Shown here: positions 56,701 to 64,000 of the stretch, piece after piece | Numbering within the stretch: position 1 is the stretch's first letter | Layout of the letters: every line of letters begins with the position of its first letter | Assembly (NCBI GenBank): GCA_965200955.1 | Contig: OZ241742.1 | Coordinates: 3,720,001-3,784,000 of the forward strand | DNA from: Bin80 sp026708685 | GTDB taxonomy: Bacteria; Bacteroidota; Rhodothermia; Rhodothermales; Bin80 | Reading direction: 5' to 3' | DNA: 64,000 bases | Position numbers and translations under genes: made by a program | Notes under the pieces: model-generated | What the model was told of the DNA's origin: nothing | The model's database searches: none | The model's input: the letters and a program-made list of their open reading frames with translations, nothing else

Positions 56701-56759
56701 AACGTTGGTGAGCAATGTTCAAGCATGAAGAGGGGATGATGAGTTGTGGGGATGTCCAA
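53691..56759 (-). CDS. Three-domain fusion: APH-type kinase, M23 peptidase-like, class III aminotransferase/phospho-lyase
   Basis: 1022 residues; a Met at residue 12 (56726) would cut the overlap with the aldolase gene from 41 to 8 bases and may be the real start. Residues 20-340: aminoglycoside-phosphotransferase-type kinase, with VIHHDANDHN (213-222) and IDFGD (238-242). Residues 440-560: LytM/M23 fold with H452-x3-D456 and PHLHF (H542, H544). Residues 600-1020: class III aminotransferase, with NSGSEANDLALRLA, CIADEVQVGFGR and the PLP lysine K859 in VVLGKPMGNGHPL. In animals a kinase of the first type and a phospho-lyase of the last act in sequence on hydroxylysine, and related phospho-lyases act on phosphoethanolamine, so phosphorylation followed by elimination of an amino alcohol or hydroxy amino acid is a fair inference. 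The role of the M23 part is unknown. Confidence 0.88.
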   Translation of the reverse strand: MDIPTTHHPLFMLEHCSPTFSMEQAQSIAHDLFGLKGTAVQLPSHMDQNFRILTDNGSFVLKIANHEATSDDIDLQQSVLNHLKQTGEAERYPRVIPTIADEQKAVLSGQSGKNHQVWMVTWLQGRTMASVKPVLNPLLRDLGRFLGNLNKVMEDFHHEAAHRSYLWDLRQSRQLSQYLDYIKDSSRRFLVETSLDMFQTKVLPTLTSLRQSVIHHDANDHNIIIKGKGYGSRVRGLIDFGDALHTSTIVELAIAATYAMMGKCDPVGAAAEVIGGYHDQYPLEEQEISIVYPLIQARLCSSVLVSAYRGALDPENEYVRVSEEGAWSLLTYLSTESPSLAEYRWRSACGFVPCPKSQYIVQRLKETRFSPIMQPDPKALAPLVLDLSVSSPLTGFPDKQPDPVKSADAWFRRIRRAGAEIGVGRYNEPRIVYTADHYQSPNNEYDESRTIHLGIDLFKESGTPIHAPIPGKVRGLHFSDDSMDYGGLVILEHSLGIETFYTLYGHLSKDSVDQLQVGRDIAQGDLFAFLGSPNENGGWIPHLHFQIICDMLGQSDGFFGVAPASQREVWLSVCPDPNLLLGIQDEKLAVPKPDTEHIQTRRKEFIGGNLSISYRSPLHIVRGYLQYLYDVEGRRFLDAVNNVPHVGHSHPKVNVAAIRQMHVLNTNTRYLHQTMVDYAERLSLTMPDPLNVCYFVNSGSEANDLALRLAYAHTGCKDIVVLEGAYHGHLSSLIAISPYKFDGPGGTGEPDHVVQAPVPDTFRGEFRDQNAANDYVQQLITKAESGSDGIAAFICESLLGCGGQIELPSGYLHQVYSYIRDAGGVCIADEVQVGFGRMGSDFWGFQTQQVIPDIVVLGKPMGNGHPLAGVVTTREIAQSFDNGMEFFSTFGGNPVSCMVGMAVMDILESEGLQENARVTGTLFKDLLHDLQRTYPIIGDVRGRGLFLGVELVRSPDTLEPADRQADYIVNRMRDLGILVSTDGPLHNVIKIKPPMVFDEINVRRFIQVMESVLQEDGAKLLN

Positions 56760-57651
56760 TGCTCATAGCCGATTCGTAGGATTGAATGCATTTCTGAGCA
56801 TCCTTGGATGACAAAGGACGTAACGGAGGCCTAATATTGGACCATAGATCGTTCCCGGTGATATGTAGCATGAGTGCCTTTAGGGCGGCGATCATGGGCC
56901 ATTGTTCTATCACTTGACGTATCTGGTATAAGTGGTGCTGAAGATTGTCTGATCTTGGTGATGTGGATTGAAAAACTAATTCAGATGCCAACATAGAGGT
57001 TACATTCGCAGTCGCACTGATACACCCTGCCCCTCCTGCCCTGAGAGAATCCAACAAAAACTGTTCACTTCCCGCATAGATTTGGAGTTGAGGAAAATGC
57101 CGGATCATTGCCAGAATACCTTCTCGATCTCCACTTGAATCTTTCAACCCACGAATATGATTGGGATAGGCATGGAGGAGGCGTTCCATCAGTTCAAATG
57201 TGATTGGAATGCCAGTCATTTGGGGAAAATGATACATATAGACTTCGATCTTGCTCGTTCCCACACATTGCAATAGATGATCAAAACTTGCTAAGAGTCC
57301 ATCATCTGTTGGCTTCTTGTAGTAATATGGCGGAAGCATCAGTACTTGATGTACTCCTACATCCAGTGCATGTTTGGTCAGATCCAATGTATCTGTCAAT
57401 GCACAGCATCCTGTACCGACCATCAATCGCTCAGGCTCAATACCTGCATGGAGAACTGCCTCCAAACCTTTTTTTCTTTCGGAAGCACTGAAGCTATTTC
57501 CCTCTCCCGTTGTTCCAAATAGGATTACCCCAGATGCTTTCCTGCTCAGGAGCCACTGAACATGATGTGCAAGATGCTGACCAGCGATATCAAGGTTTTG
57601 ATCCAAGGGGGTAAGGCTCGCCGTCATGACTGAGTAATGAGGATTATTCAT
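56719..57651 (-). CDS. Dihydrodipicolinate synthase/N-acetylneuraminate lyase family aldolase
   Basis: 310 residues, a class I aldolase barrel. Family motifs: GVILFGTTGEGNSFSASERK (substrate carboxylate site), VLMLPPYYYKKPTDDGLLAS, EVYMYHFPQMTGIPI (catalytic Tyr), and IRGLKDSSGDREGI (Schiff-base Lys). These show an active member of the family, but not which substrate. As it lies directly upstream of the kinase/aminotransferase fusion, with an overlap, it may work on the same compound rather than in lysine synthesis; a housekeeping DapA role is the alternative. Confidence 0.88.
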   Translation of the reverse strand: MNNPHYSVMTASLTPLDQNLDIAGQHLAHHVQWLLSRKASGVILFGTTGEGNSFSASERKKGLEAVLHAGIEPERLMVGTGCCALTDTLDLTKHALDVGVHQVLMLPPYYYKKPTDDGLLASFDHLLQCVGTSKIEVYMYHFPQMTGIPITFELMERLLHAYPNHIRGLKDSSGDREGILAMIRHFPQLQIYAGSEQFLLDSLRAGGAGCISATANVTSMLASELVFQSTSPRSDNLQHHLYQIRQVIEQWPMIAALKALMLHITGNDLWSNIRPPLRPLSSKDAQKCIQSYESAMSIGHPHNSSSPLHA

Positions 57652-57835
57652 GACTATGCGGAGATCGGGAAAATATTATCATCCTTATCAAAAAAGCATG
57701 CTCGTAGAATTGGTTCTCATATCTCATACATACCCAGTTTGGCCGATCCACATTGGGGTTCAAGAATGAACCCGTCACGATCTGAATGAAATCACACAAA
57801 TGATTGATGATCTATTTGAATTCTTTCTGTGCACT

Positions 57836-59002
57836 TCAACCAAAGTATTGTATACCTGCTTCGGTCCCTTTGGCAACTGAATAATACGTGACAGGATAGT
57901 TCAATTTTTTACGACTTTCCGATACAAGAGATTTTGCAATCAAATCGGCATCTTTTTCCAAAACTAAATTAATCGTACATCCTCCGAATCCCCCTCCCAT
58001 CATTCTGGCTCCATAAACTTCGGTGTAAGATTCCGCTTGGTCAACCATTACGTCCAATTCTTTGCAACTCACCTGATAATCATCCCTCAAACTGATATGC
58101 GATGCACTTAGAAGTTTCCCCAATTCAAACCAATCAGAGCGTAGGATAGCAGATCGGGCATTCTTTACCCGCTCATTTTCAAGTAGAACATGCCTAATAC
58201 GCTTCTGGAGGGTTGGATCGCTTATCGCCTTGATGTGATCCATCTGAATGTGACGTATAGATTCTATGGTTGAATCATCCGCTTGAATCTGCTGCAATGC
58301 ACGCTGACATTCTCCCCTTCTCTCATTGTACTTGGAACTTGCAAGTTGCCGTTTGACTCTACTGTCCATCACGACGAATCGGATGTCTGGGTATTCAATG
58401 GGTATGTGCTCCCACTTCAGTGTCTTACAGTCCAAATAAAGGGCGTGTCGCGATCGCCCGACTCTTGAAACGATCTGATCCATGATTCCACATTTAACAC
58501 CAATATATTTGTGTTCAACTTTCTGTCCGATTTTTGCAAGATCTAGCGGCGGTATTGAAGTGCCGTTCAGTTTTTCGAGTGCCAGACCCGTTGCGATTTC
58601 TAGTGCGGCGGACGAACTCAATCCTGCACCAAGTGGGACATTGCCCATGATCAACATCTCAATGGAAGTTGGTGGAGGTATTTCACGGATCATTCCTGCT
58701 ACATAGGAAGCCCAGTGGGTTCTTGGTACAGTGGGCCACTGATCAATCGGATAAGACACTTCTTCATCATAGTTTTCCGATCGTAGCAGATGAGAATCTG
58801 AGGAAGATGAACGTGTGGCAACATAAATAGCTTGATCCATGATCATTGGCATCGCTAAGCCATCATTATAGTCCGTATGATCACCAATCAGATTGACTCT
58901 CCCTGGGGCATAAGCTACGAAACAGCTCTCTCCACTCGCCCTCCACTGCTTGAAGGCATTCAACACAGTTTGAATGGAAAGTATCATTGACATGGATAGC
59001 AA
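57836..59002 (-). CDS. galK: Galactokinase
   Basis: 388 residues, GHMP kinase family, normal length. The galactokinase signature is APGRVNLIGDHTDYNDGLAM; the phosphate loop is GNVPLGAGLSSSAALEIATG; the catalytic Asp lies in KCGIMDQIVSRVG; the third motif is GARMMGGGFGGCTINLV. It phosphorylates galactose in the Leloir pathway; no galT or galE is nearby. It lies 184 bases upstream of the aldolase gene on the same strand. Confidence 0.94.
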   Translation of the reverse strand: MLSMSMILSIQTVLNAFKQWRASGESCFVAYAPGRVNLIGDHTDYNDGLAMPMIMDQAIYVATRSSSSDSHLLRSENYDEEVSYPIDQWPTVPRTHWASYVAGMIREIPPPTSIEMLIMGNVPLGAGLSSSAALEIATGLALEKLNGTSIPPLDLAKIGQKVEHKYIGVKCGIMDQIVSRVGRSRHALYLDCKTLKWEHIPIEYPDIRFVVMDSRVKRQLASSKYNERRGECQRALQQIQADDSTIESIRHIQMDHIKAISDPTLQKRIRHVLLENERVKNARSAILRSDWFELGKLLSASHISLRDDYQVSCKELDVMVDQAESYTEVYGARMMGGGFGGCTINLVLEKDADLIAKSLVSESRKKLNYPVTYYSVAKGTEAGIQYFG

Positions 59003-59293
59003 GGACGGATTCAGTGATTCATTTCAAAATATTAGATTAAAGTGAATCATGGGGTAAAGCACAACAGCACTGTTTGTGTTCTCACGTCATGAGGGTCACA
59101 CACGATGTATGGATGAACTCACGAAACGATGGAATACAAGTCGAATCCTTCATTGTTCTAGAATTGCTTAGTACTTGCGGCTGCCTCTTCATTGACAGTC
59201 ATATTCACTACTGCACTTCACTTGATTCTTTCATTATGATTCAGGACTGGATGGATGACCCTAATGTTGACCTCTACCTCGGTTGCAACCGTA

Positions 59294-60919
59294 TCAATCT
59301 TGCATACGAAATGGTGATAAACCGAGTTCTCTAAGTAAGACATTATTCTTCTCGGTTGTTTGTTGAATTTGCCTCTCAATTTTCATTAATTCATTGTGTT
59401 TTGATGGCAAATCAACTGGAATTTCCGATTCGGCCATACTCACATAACGGTAGCAGTTGAGGTTGTAATCCCTGTCCCTGATTTCACTGACCTTGACCCG
59501 ACGGGCATATCTTGGAACGTGCTGTGGCCGTTTTTGGTAGGTTTCAACGATCTTGGATACATGCTTTTCCAGAAGATAGTCCTGCCGATTACCCTTCTCA
59601 AAATACTGATGAGCATTAATGAAAAGAACATCCCTTGCTTTCCTGCATTTTTTCAGAACGAGAATGCAGACTGGGCTACCTGTTGAGTAAAGTAGATTGC
59701 CCGGCAATCCAATGACAGCATCAATGTGTCCATCTTCAACCAACTTGCGACGTACCTCAGCATCAGAACCATCTCTCGAAAGTACTGAACATGACAAGAT
59801 GATGGCCATCACGCCATCTTTTTTTAGATAGTAGAGTCCATGTAACAGAAAAGGAAAATCTGCCAGCGACCTTTCTGCCAATGCATAATCCTTGAAACGG
59901 ATGTCCTGATCCATTGTATCGTTTGGATACCAACGACGGTTGCGAGGAGGATGGAATACGATAGCATCAAAATGGTTCTTTTTCTCAGGATCCATCTCGC
60001 AAAGTAATGGCCAATCGTTGTGTAGGGTATCCCCATGATGTAATTCAAAGTCCGAGTCTTTCATCCCGTGAATGATCATATTCATCCGTGCAAGATTATA
60101 TGTCTTGATATCCTTCTCCTGCCCGTAGATTTTTCCAACGCCATCTGATCCCATACGATTACAGACATTGAGAAGAAGTGAGGCAGACCCGCAGGTAAAA
60201 TCCATGACTCTCGGGAGGAATGTTCGTCTACCATTTTGGGGATCGTAACTGTCTAAAGTAGCAATCGAGGAGAGGATATCGGATATTGTTCGGGGAGTGT
60301 AAAACTCTTTATACTCTCGGAATGTAACAGCATTAAATATGCCGATAAGACACTCAAATACATCATTGAAGCGATCCTTATTCACGAAGAATTCAGAGAT
60401 GATTTCGTTGATCTGTGTGACAATGATGCAGAGATTACGATTCCTGTCCCCATGAGTCCTGCCAATCTGATAGGAATCAAGATCAATTGTTGAGAAAAGC
60501 CCCGAAAGATTGCTATCAAAAGCTTGGTTCTCTATGTAGTTCAAACCTGATTGAAGAGTGCTCAGAAGATTTCCATTTTGGGTAGATGCCATGTGGACGA
60601 TATTCCTCCAAAGGTACTCTGGACGAATGACATAGTGAATTTTCGTCCGCATCTCCTGTTCAAAAGACGATAGATCGTCAGGGTTTTTCTCATACCAGAG
60701 AGAAAGATCTGGAACCCCATTGCTATTGTATTCACATAGGCCTAAACCGTCACGTCCCAAGTGCTCACTTACTACCCGTTCATACCTGAATGACAGGTAA
60801 TGAAAGAAGAGAAATGCGAACATCAAGTCTCGAAATCGATACTCATCCATGACACCTTTGAGTTCATCCAAGACGGACCAGAGTTTTTCGCTTAGCAATC
60901 TGTGTTGCGTGTCTAACAT
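59294..60919 (-). CDS. Type I restriction HsdM-like methyltransferase subunit with altered catalytic motifs
   Basis: 541 residues. The N-terminal helical domain (LLSEKLWSVLDELKGVMDEY, RFRDLMFAFLFFHYLSFRYE) and the N6-Mtase core (YKEFYTPRTISDILSSI, VGKIYGQEKDIKTYNLARMN, MIIHG, GDTLHNDWP) show HsdM. The key motifs are changed, however: motif I reads DFTCGSASLL (about 240-249) where most have D-P/A-C-G-S/T-G, and motif IV reads FHPPRNRRW (about 322-330) where N-P-P-F/Y is expected. Loss of the Asn and aromatic residue should prevent or strongly weaken adenine methylation. The frame is intact, so it has been kept. It follows the ATPase gene by 6 bases. Confidence 0.85.
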   Translation of the reverse strand: MLDTQHRLLSEKLWSVLDELKGVMDEYRFRDLMFAFLFFHYLSFRYERVVSEHLGRDGLGLCEYNSNGVPDLSLWYEKNPDDLSSFEQEMRTKIHYVIRPEYLWRNIVHMASTQNGNLLSTLQSGLNYIENQAFDSNLSGLFSTIDLDSYQIGRTHGDRNRNLCIIVTQINEIISEFFVNKDRFNDVFECLIGIFNAVTFREYKEFYTPRTISDILSSIATLDSYDPQNGRRTFLPRVMDFTCGSASLLLNVCNRMGSDGVGKIYGQEKDIKTYNLARMNMIIHGMKDSDFELHHGDTLHNDWPLLCEMDPEKKNHFDAIVFHPPRNRRWYPNDTMDQDIRFKDYALAERSLADFPFLLHGLYYLKKDGVMAIILSCSVLSRDGSDAEVRRKLVEDGHIDAVIGLPGNLLYSTGSPVCILVLKKCRKARDVLFINAHQYFEKGNRQDYLLEKHVSKIVETYQKRPQHVPRYARRVKVSEIRDRDYNLNCYRYVSMAESEIPVDLPSKHNELMKIERQIQQTTEKNNVLLRELGLSPFRMQD

Positions 60920-60925
60920 GGCTTA

Positions 60926-62002
60926 CTAAATGTGAGTAACAAATTCAAATTGCTCCGTGAGCTTTCGCAGGATCTCCTCAAATAGTTCTAAATGATCTGA
61001 AACGGGGAGATCGGTATCGTTATAATAAACATTCTTGTGTGCTAGTGTATTGACAATTCGACTGATCTCATCCTGATTCGTAAATCCTATCTGTTCAAGT
61101 GTATAGCTGATTCTACCAACTCCAAGAAACGAGGATACACTCTCTAACACTTGACGTAACAGAGCAAAGTGATAAGAACGGACATCACCCTCTCGTTGAG
61201 CCTGTTGAAGCACTTGTAGGACTCTTAGGTGATATAGAAATACATCCTTTCGATGCGTCTCCATGGAGACTTTTCCATGCTTCACACTAAGTATATTTGC
61301 CTTGGTCCTGTTCTTATACTTTGTACTTTTCTCCCCCTTCTTCAACCAATCAAACAAGATGGAGAACATACCTACATGATGAGTAGATATGATGATTTTC
61401 GTTTGATCTGAATGATTTTCAATCAGATCGTATATGGTGGATGCGGTGATAAAAATATTTTGATCGTCTAAACTTGTGACTGGATCATCAATAAAAATGT
61501 GATTTGAATGTGTCTGCATCCAATCTCCATTTTCCATCAATGTCAAAAAGAAGCACCAGATAAAGATTCGCTCCTCACCGCGGGAAATTTTCATTGGAGG
61601 AACTTTATCCGGATCCATTCCTGCTGGGAAAAATGAAATGGATCTTATCTCGTCATCCCTATCAGAATACTTTATAAATCGGAAGTCAAAACTCACTCTA
61701 TATGGTTGTAACTTTTCGTGGACATCACCTTCATCAAAGGTCACATGAAGCCTACTGAGATTACTATAAAGCACATTCAGTCGTACATTTGCTTCATCAT
61801 TCTCAATGTCATTATCCCAGAGAAAGAGATCTTCGCTATATGCATTATAATCGATTCCCGTTCGTTTTCCATCTTCATTTCTGGTCGCATTCTTATATGC
61901 GACCGAGAGTCTCGTTTTTCCTACCGAGTTAAAAGCAAATAACAGCTGAATCGCTGTATCATCGTCACGCAAATCCTTCGCAATGTCTTCAATCGTCATC
62001 AT
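60926..62002 (-). CDS. ABC/AAA-type ATPase in type I restriction locus (PrrC/Rlo-like)
   Basis: 358 residues. Walker A: FAFNSVGKTRLSVAYKN (K29-T30); signature: KISRGEERIFIWCFF (about 139-152); Walker B: HIFIDDPVTSLDD (168-180); H-loop: IISTHH (204-209). The C-terminal 110 residues are helical and contain LLRQVLESVSSFLG (R283, E287) and LAHKNVYYN (H322). The R-x3-E and later His recall the triad of PrrC-type anticodon nucleases, which also live inside type I restriction loci. That comparison is an inference; a simple ATPase partner is equally possible. It overlaps the hsdS-like gene by 14 bases and precedes hsdM by 6, so the three form one operon. Confidence 0.75.
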   Translation of the reverse strand: MMTIEDIAKDLRDDDTAIQLLFAFNSVGKTRLSVAYKNATRNEDGKRTGIDYNAYSEDLFLWDNDIENDEANVRLNVLYSNLSRLHVTFDEGDVHEKLQPYRVSFDFRFIKYSDRDDEIRSISFFPAGMDPDKVPPMKISRGEERIFIWCFFLTLMENGDWMQTHSNHIFIDDPVTSLDDQNIFITASTIYDLIENHSDQTKIIISTHHVGMFSILFDWLKKGEKSTKYKNRTKANILSVKHGKVSMETHRKDVFLYHLRVLQVLQQAQREGDVRSYHFALLRQVLESVSSFLGVGRISYTLEQIGFTNQDEISRIVNTLAHKNVYYNDTDLPVSDHLELFEEILRKLTEQFEFVTHI

Positions 62003-62729
62003 TTAAATCTGATTGTGGGTAAAATCTTTGTACAAGGCCATACTTGTACTGTTGAAACATACTGGTTTTAATGACTTCTGCTTCAATGAGATCATCCATC
62101 GTAGCTAGGCAATCAGCAATTTTCTGTTGCTCCGCCTTCTGAGGGCGTAGAGTCCGCATCTCTTCAAGTTCTTTACTGCTTGTTTTAATAAACATAGATC
62201 GCCTGATGTGGTAAGTCAGTTCATGATTGTAATATTCAAGCCAGTAGTACCAGAAAAGATTGACATCATGTGGTTCAACAATGAGGGAATGGAGTCGTCC
62301 GCTAATCGCACATGGATTTTCAGTAATTCCAATATTGCCAATATTTGCTCCAGTTGCTATGATGATTGCACCCGTTGGCAGTAGGTTGCTGGAAGAATTG
62401 TTTAGCCCCTCTGCAGTAATCGTTCGCTTACTCTTTGAAAGCTTGCGTTTTTTGATATCTGCAGGTGTGAACCACTGAATATCGCCGCCCCAATACTCTG
62501 GAACTGAAAAACTTGGCTTACCACCCATCATAAATGTGCCAGCTTTCCCAAGAGTTGAGGGTTTCCATCTTCCAGCATCAGTAAAATCCGAGAAGCGGAG
62601 TCTGGGCGTAGTTTCACCAGCTTGAGGAAATAGCTGTTGCATCAAGCCCAACTTATACTGTCGCAGAACGTCAATTTTCCGACCCTGTGCGGCAATCAGA
62701 TCATCCATGATCTTGAGGTGCTTGTTCAT
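61989..62729 (-). CDS. Half-size type I specificity subunit (HsdS-like)
   Basis: 246 residues. It starts with a conserved coiled-coil region (KIMDDLIAAQGRKIDVLRQY, KLGLMQQLFPQ), followed by one target-recognition domain (WKPSTLGKAGTFMMGGKPSF, IQWFTPADIKKRKLS, IIIATGANIGNIGI) and a second coiled-coil region (RPQKAEQQKIADCLATMDDL, QYKYGLVQRFYPQ). Full HsdS has two recognition domains and about 400-450 residues; the first is absent. An in-frame TAG four codons upstream of the ATG rules out an unbroken longer gene. Half-subunits can work as dimers on palindromic sites, or this may be a remnant. Confidence 0.85.
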   Translation of the reverse strand: MNKHLKIMDDLIAAQGRKIDVLRQYKLGLMQQLFPQAGETTPRLRFSDFTDAGRWKPSTLGKAGTFMMGGKPSFSVPEYWGGDIQWFTPADIKKRKLSKSKRTITAEGLNNSSSNLLPTGAIIIATGANIGNIGITENPCAISGRLHSLIVEPHDVNLFWYYWLEYYNHELTYHIRRSMFIKTSSKELEEMRTLRPQKAEQQKIADCLATMDDLIEAEVIKTSMFQQYKYGLVQRFYPQSDLNDDD

Positions 62730-63107
62730 TACCGCGTCCTATTGAGCAATGGGTCAGGTGTTTTGTATTGATTTACTCCCATGCAATCTAATGTTCAAAC
62801 CCACCATTACTGATGCGATTGGTTAGGAATGTGTAAAAATAATCCTGATTATGATTTAACGTACAACTGCCAGAAGAGGTTGATTGTACACATCCATTAA
62901 TAACTCCAGAGTAATCATCAAAATGACATGATTTGACCCTCAGATGAGTAAGTCTAAATATAACTCAATGGAATGACTTTATTCCATACAGATGGTAACT
63001 GTTCAACCTGCAAGGCTTGCTTTTTGATGATCTACCGTTAATTGGAGGAGTTCAATAAAGAAACCACAGTTGCCTGATTTCGTATAGTAATCATTATCTA
63101 CTTCACA
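62730..63107. other. Gap between the restriction-like operon and the protease gene
   Basis: About 380 AT-rich bases holding the promoter regions of two divergent units. No trace of the missing first HsdS domain or of hsdR was found. Confidence 0.5.
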
Positions 63108-64000
63108 ATGGAACGTACACTCTTTTTTCTTCTTCCATGTCTTAGCTTCATCCTCTTGGGATGTCAACAATATGCACAGTCCCAGGAGCAGATACCCTTA
63201 CAGGATGCGACTACCCTCACAGCCAATGAATCAGTCACGCTCAGTCGTCAGACGGCAATCACTAGAGCGGTTGAGGCGGCTACCCCTGCAATTGTAAGCA
63301 TCAATGTGATTGAATTGCAGCAGGTCGTTTATCGCGATCCTTTTGCAGATTTTCTACAGGATCCTTTCTTCGGACAATTCTTTTCTGAACGGCAGTCTAG
63401 AATTATTGAACGGAGAGTCCAAAATCTAGGTAGCGGCTTTGTGATTTCTCCTGATGGTTACATCGTCACCAATCATCATGTTGCAGGTAATGCTACAAAA
63501 GTAACGGTGTCGTTGGCGAATGGCCAAACCTTGGATGCCGAATTGATCGGAGCTGATAAAGCAACCGATCTAGCACTCTTGAAAGTAACCCCCGAAGAGC
63601 CGCTGAACTACCTGAGTTTTTCCGATTCTCCTGAGCCCATCGTTGGAGAATGGGCCATCGCTCTTGGGAACCCCTTTGGACTCTTTGAAGCAGCGGCTCC
63701 AAGTGTAACTGTAGGCGTTGTCAGTGCAAATGACCGAGATCTTGGCAGTCATGATGGACGTATTTATCATGATATGATTCAGACGGATGCGGCCATTAAC
63801 CGCGGAAACTCCGGCGGCCCCCTCATCAATGCACTTGGTGAAGTCATCGGAGTCAATGCTACCATCTACAGCCAAAGTGGAGGATCTGTTGGACTTGGCT
63901 TTGCGGTTCCAGCTGCCAAAGCCCAGCGGATCATCAATGAGATCCGAGATCACGGCTATGTAGATCGATCCTATTATACAGGAATCAGCTTTGTGGCCGT
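63108..64000 (+). CDS. HtrA/DegP-type serine protease, lipoprotein (3' end outside window)
   Basis: 297 codons from ATG 63108, open at the right edge. The leader MERTLFFLLPCLSFILLGCQ ends in a lipobox, so it is probably an envelope lipoprotein. The trypsin-like domain has GSGFVISPDGYIVTNHHVAG (catalytic His), ATDLALLKV (Asp) and INRGNSGGPLIN (Ser), then GLGFAVPAAKAQRIINEI before PDZ domains that would lie outside the window. An inserted stretch (YRDPFADFLQDPFFGQFFSE) with Phe-rich repeats is typical of DegP/DegQ-like enzymes. Such proteases handle misfolded periplasmic proteins. Confidence 0.93.
   Translation, partial: MERTLFFLLPCLSFILLGCQQYAQSQEQIPLQDATTLTANESVTLSRQTAITRAVEAATPAIVSINVIELQQVVYRDPFADFLQDPFFGQFFSERQSRIIERRVQNLGSGFVISPDGYIVTNHHVAGNATKVTVSLANGQTLDAELIGADKATDLALLKVTPEEPLNYLSFSDSPEPIVGEWAIALGNPFGLFEAAAPSVTVGVVSANDRDLGSHDGRIYHDMIQTDAAINRGNSGGPLINALGEVIGVNATIYSQSGGSVGLGFAVPAAKAQRIINEIRDHGYVDRSYYTGISFVA

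Noticed and set aside
59074..59334. 86-codon plus-strand frame between galK and hsdM
   Set aside because: No family resemblance, biased composition, and overlap with the 3' end of the hsdM-like gene.

Overview
The window reads as bacterial chromosome from a Bacteroidota/Rhodothermota-type organism (Rhodothermia/Balneolia-like; inferred, not proven). Supporting signs are a TonB-dependent receptor, a CBM9-like/DUF5916 outer-membrane protein, a TolC protein fused to a periplasmic-binding domain, an Lgt with an AGDGDWG-type motif, and moderate GC with few operator-like intergenic features. Housekeeping blocks alternate with accessory blocks that are heavily damaged by mobile elements.

Layout. 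1-3.7 kb: receptor C-terminus, SDR oxidoreductase, phosphodiester-glycosidase lipoprotein, tRNA-Gln. 4.5-12.9 kb: a giant Calx-beta adhesin with a C-terminal beta-barrel, cut in two by an intact IS1634-family element (5956-8294) whose removal restores the reading frame exactly. 13.3-14.4 kb: a dead P-loop ATPase gene. 14.8-22.0 kb (minus): obgE-rluD-hisS-lgt-PLP decarboxylase-rlmB, tightly packed, plus a YaaW-like gene. 22.0-25.0 kb: rnhA and the DUF5916 protein.

25.3-36.1 kb is the most unusual part. A large NACHT/STAND-like gene ending in a PD-(D/E)XK nuclease domain has been hit twice. Its C-terminus is split by a 2772-bp IS1595-family element that has 39-bp inverted ends and an 8-bp target duplication and carries an HNH nuclease and a DNA methyltransferase, i.e. 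an apparently self-mobile type II restriction-modification system. Its N-terminus is lost at the edge of a roughly 4.9-kb island with strong G+T bias on one strand. That island carries two tandem single-motif PLD-like proteins, a terminase-small-subunit-like protein, an LRR protein and a Sel1-repeat protein, and has a recurring short motif at both ends and between genes.

36.9-43.5 kb: a TolC-MFP-RND efflux operon. 43.7-47.4 kb: a ruined AlbA-type regulator gene containing a MITE-like element, a membrane protein, and a frameshifted methyltransferase-HNH gene. 47.5-59 kb: purS, pssA, psd, mtaB, an aminopeptidase P, an FKBP lipoprotein, a 1022-residue kinase/M23/class III aminotransferase fusion with a DapA-like aldolase, and galK. 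59.3-62.7 kb: a type I restriction-like locus with an HsdM whose catalytic motifs are altered, a PrrC/Rlo-like ATPase and a half-size HsdS. The window ends inside an HtrA/DegP-type lipoprotein protease.
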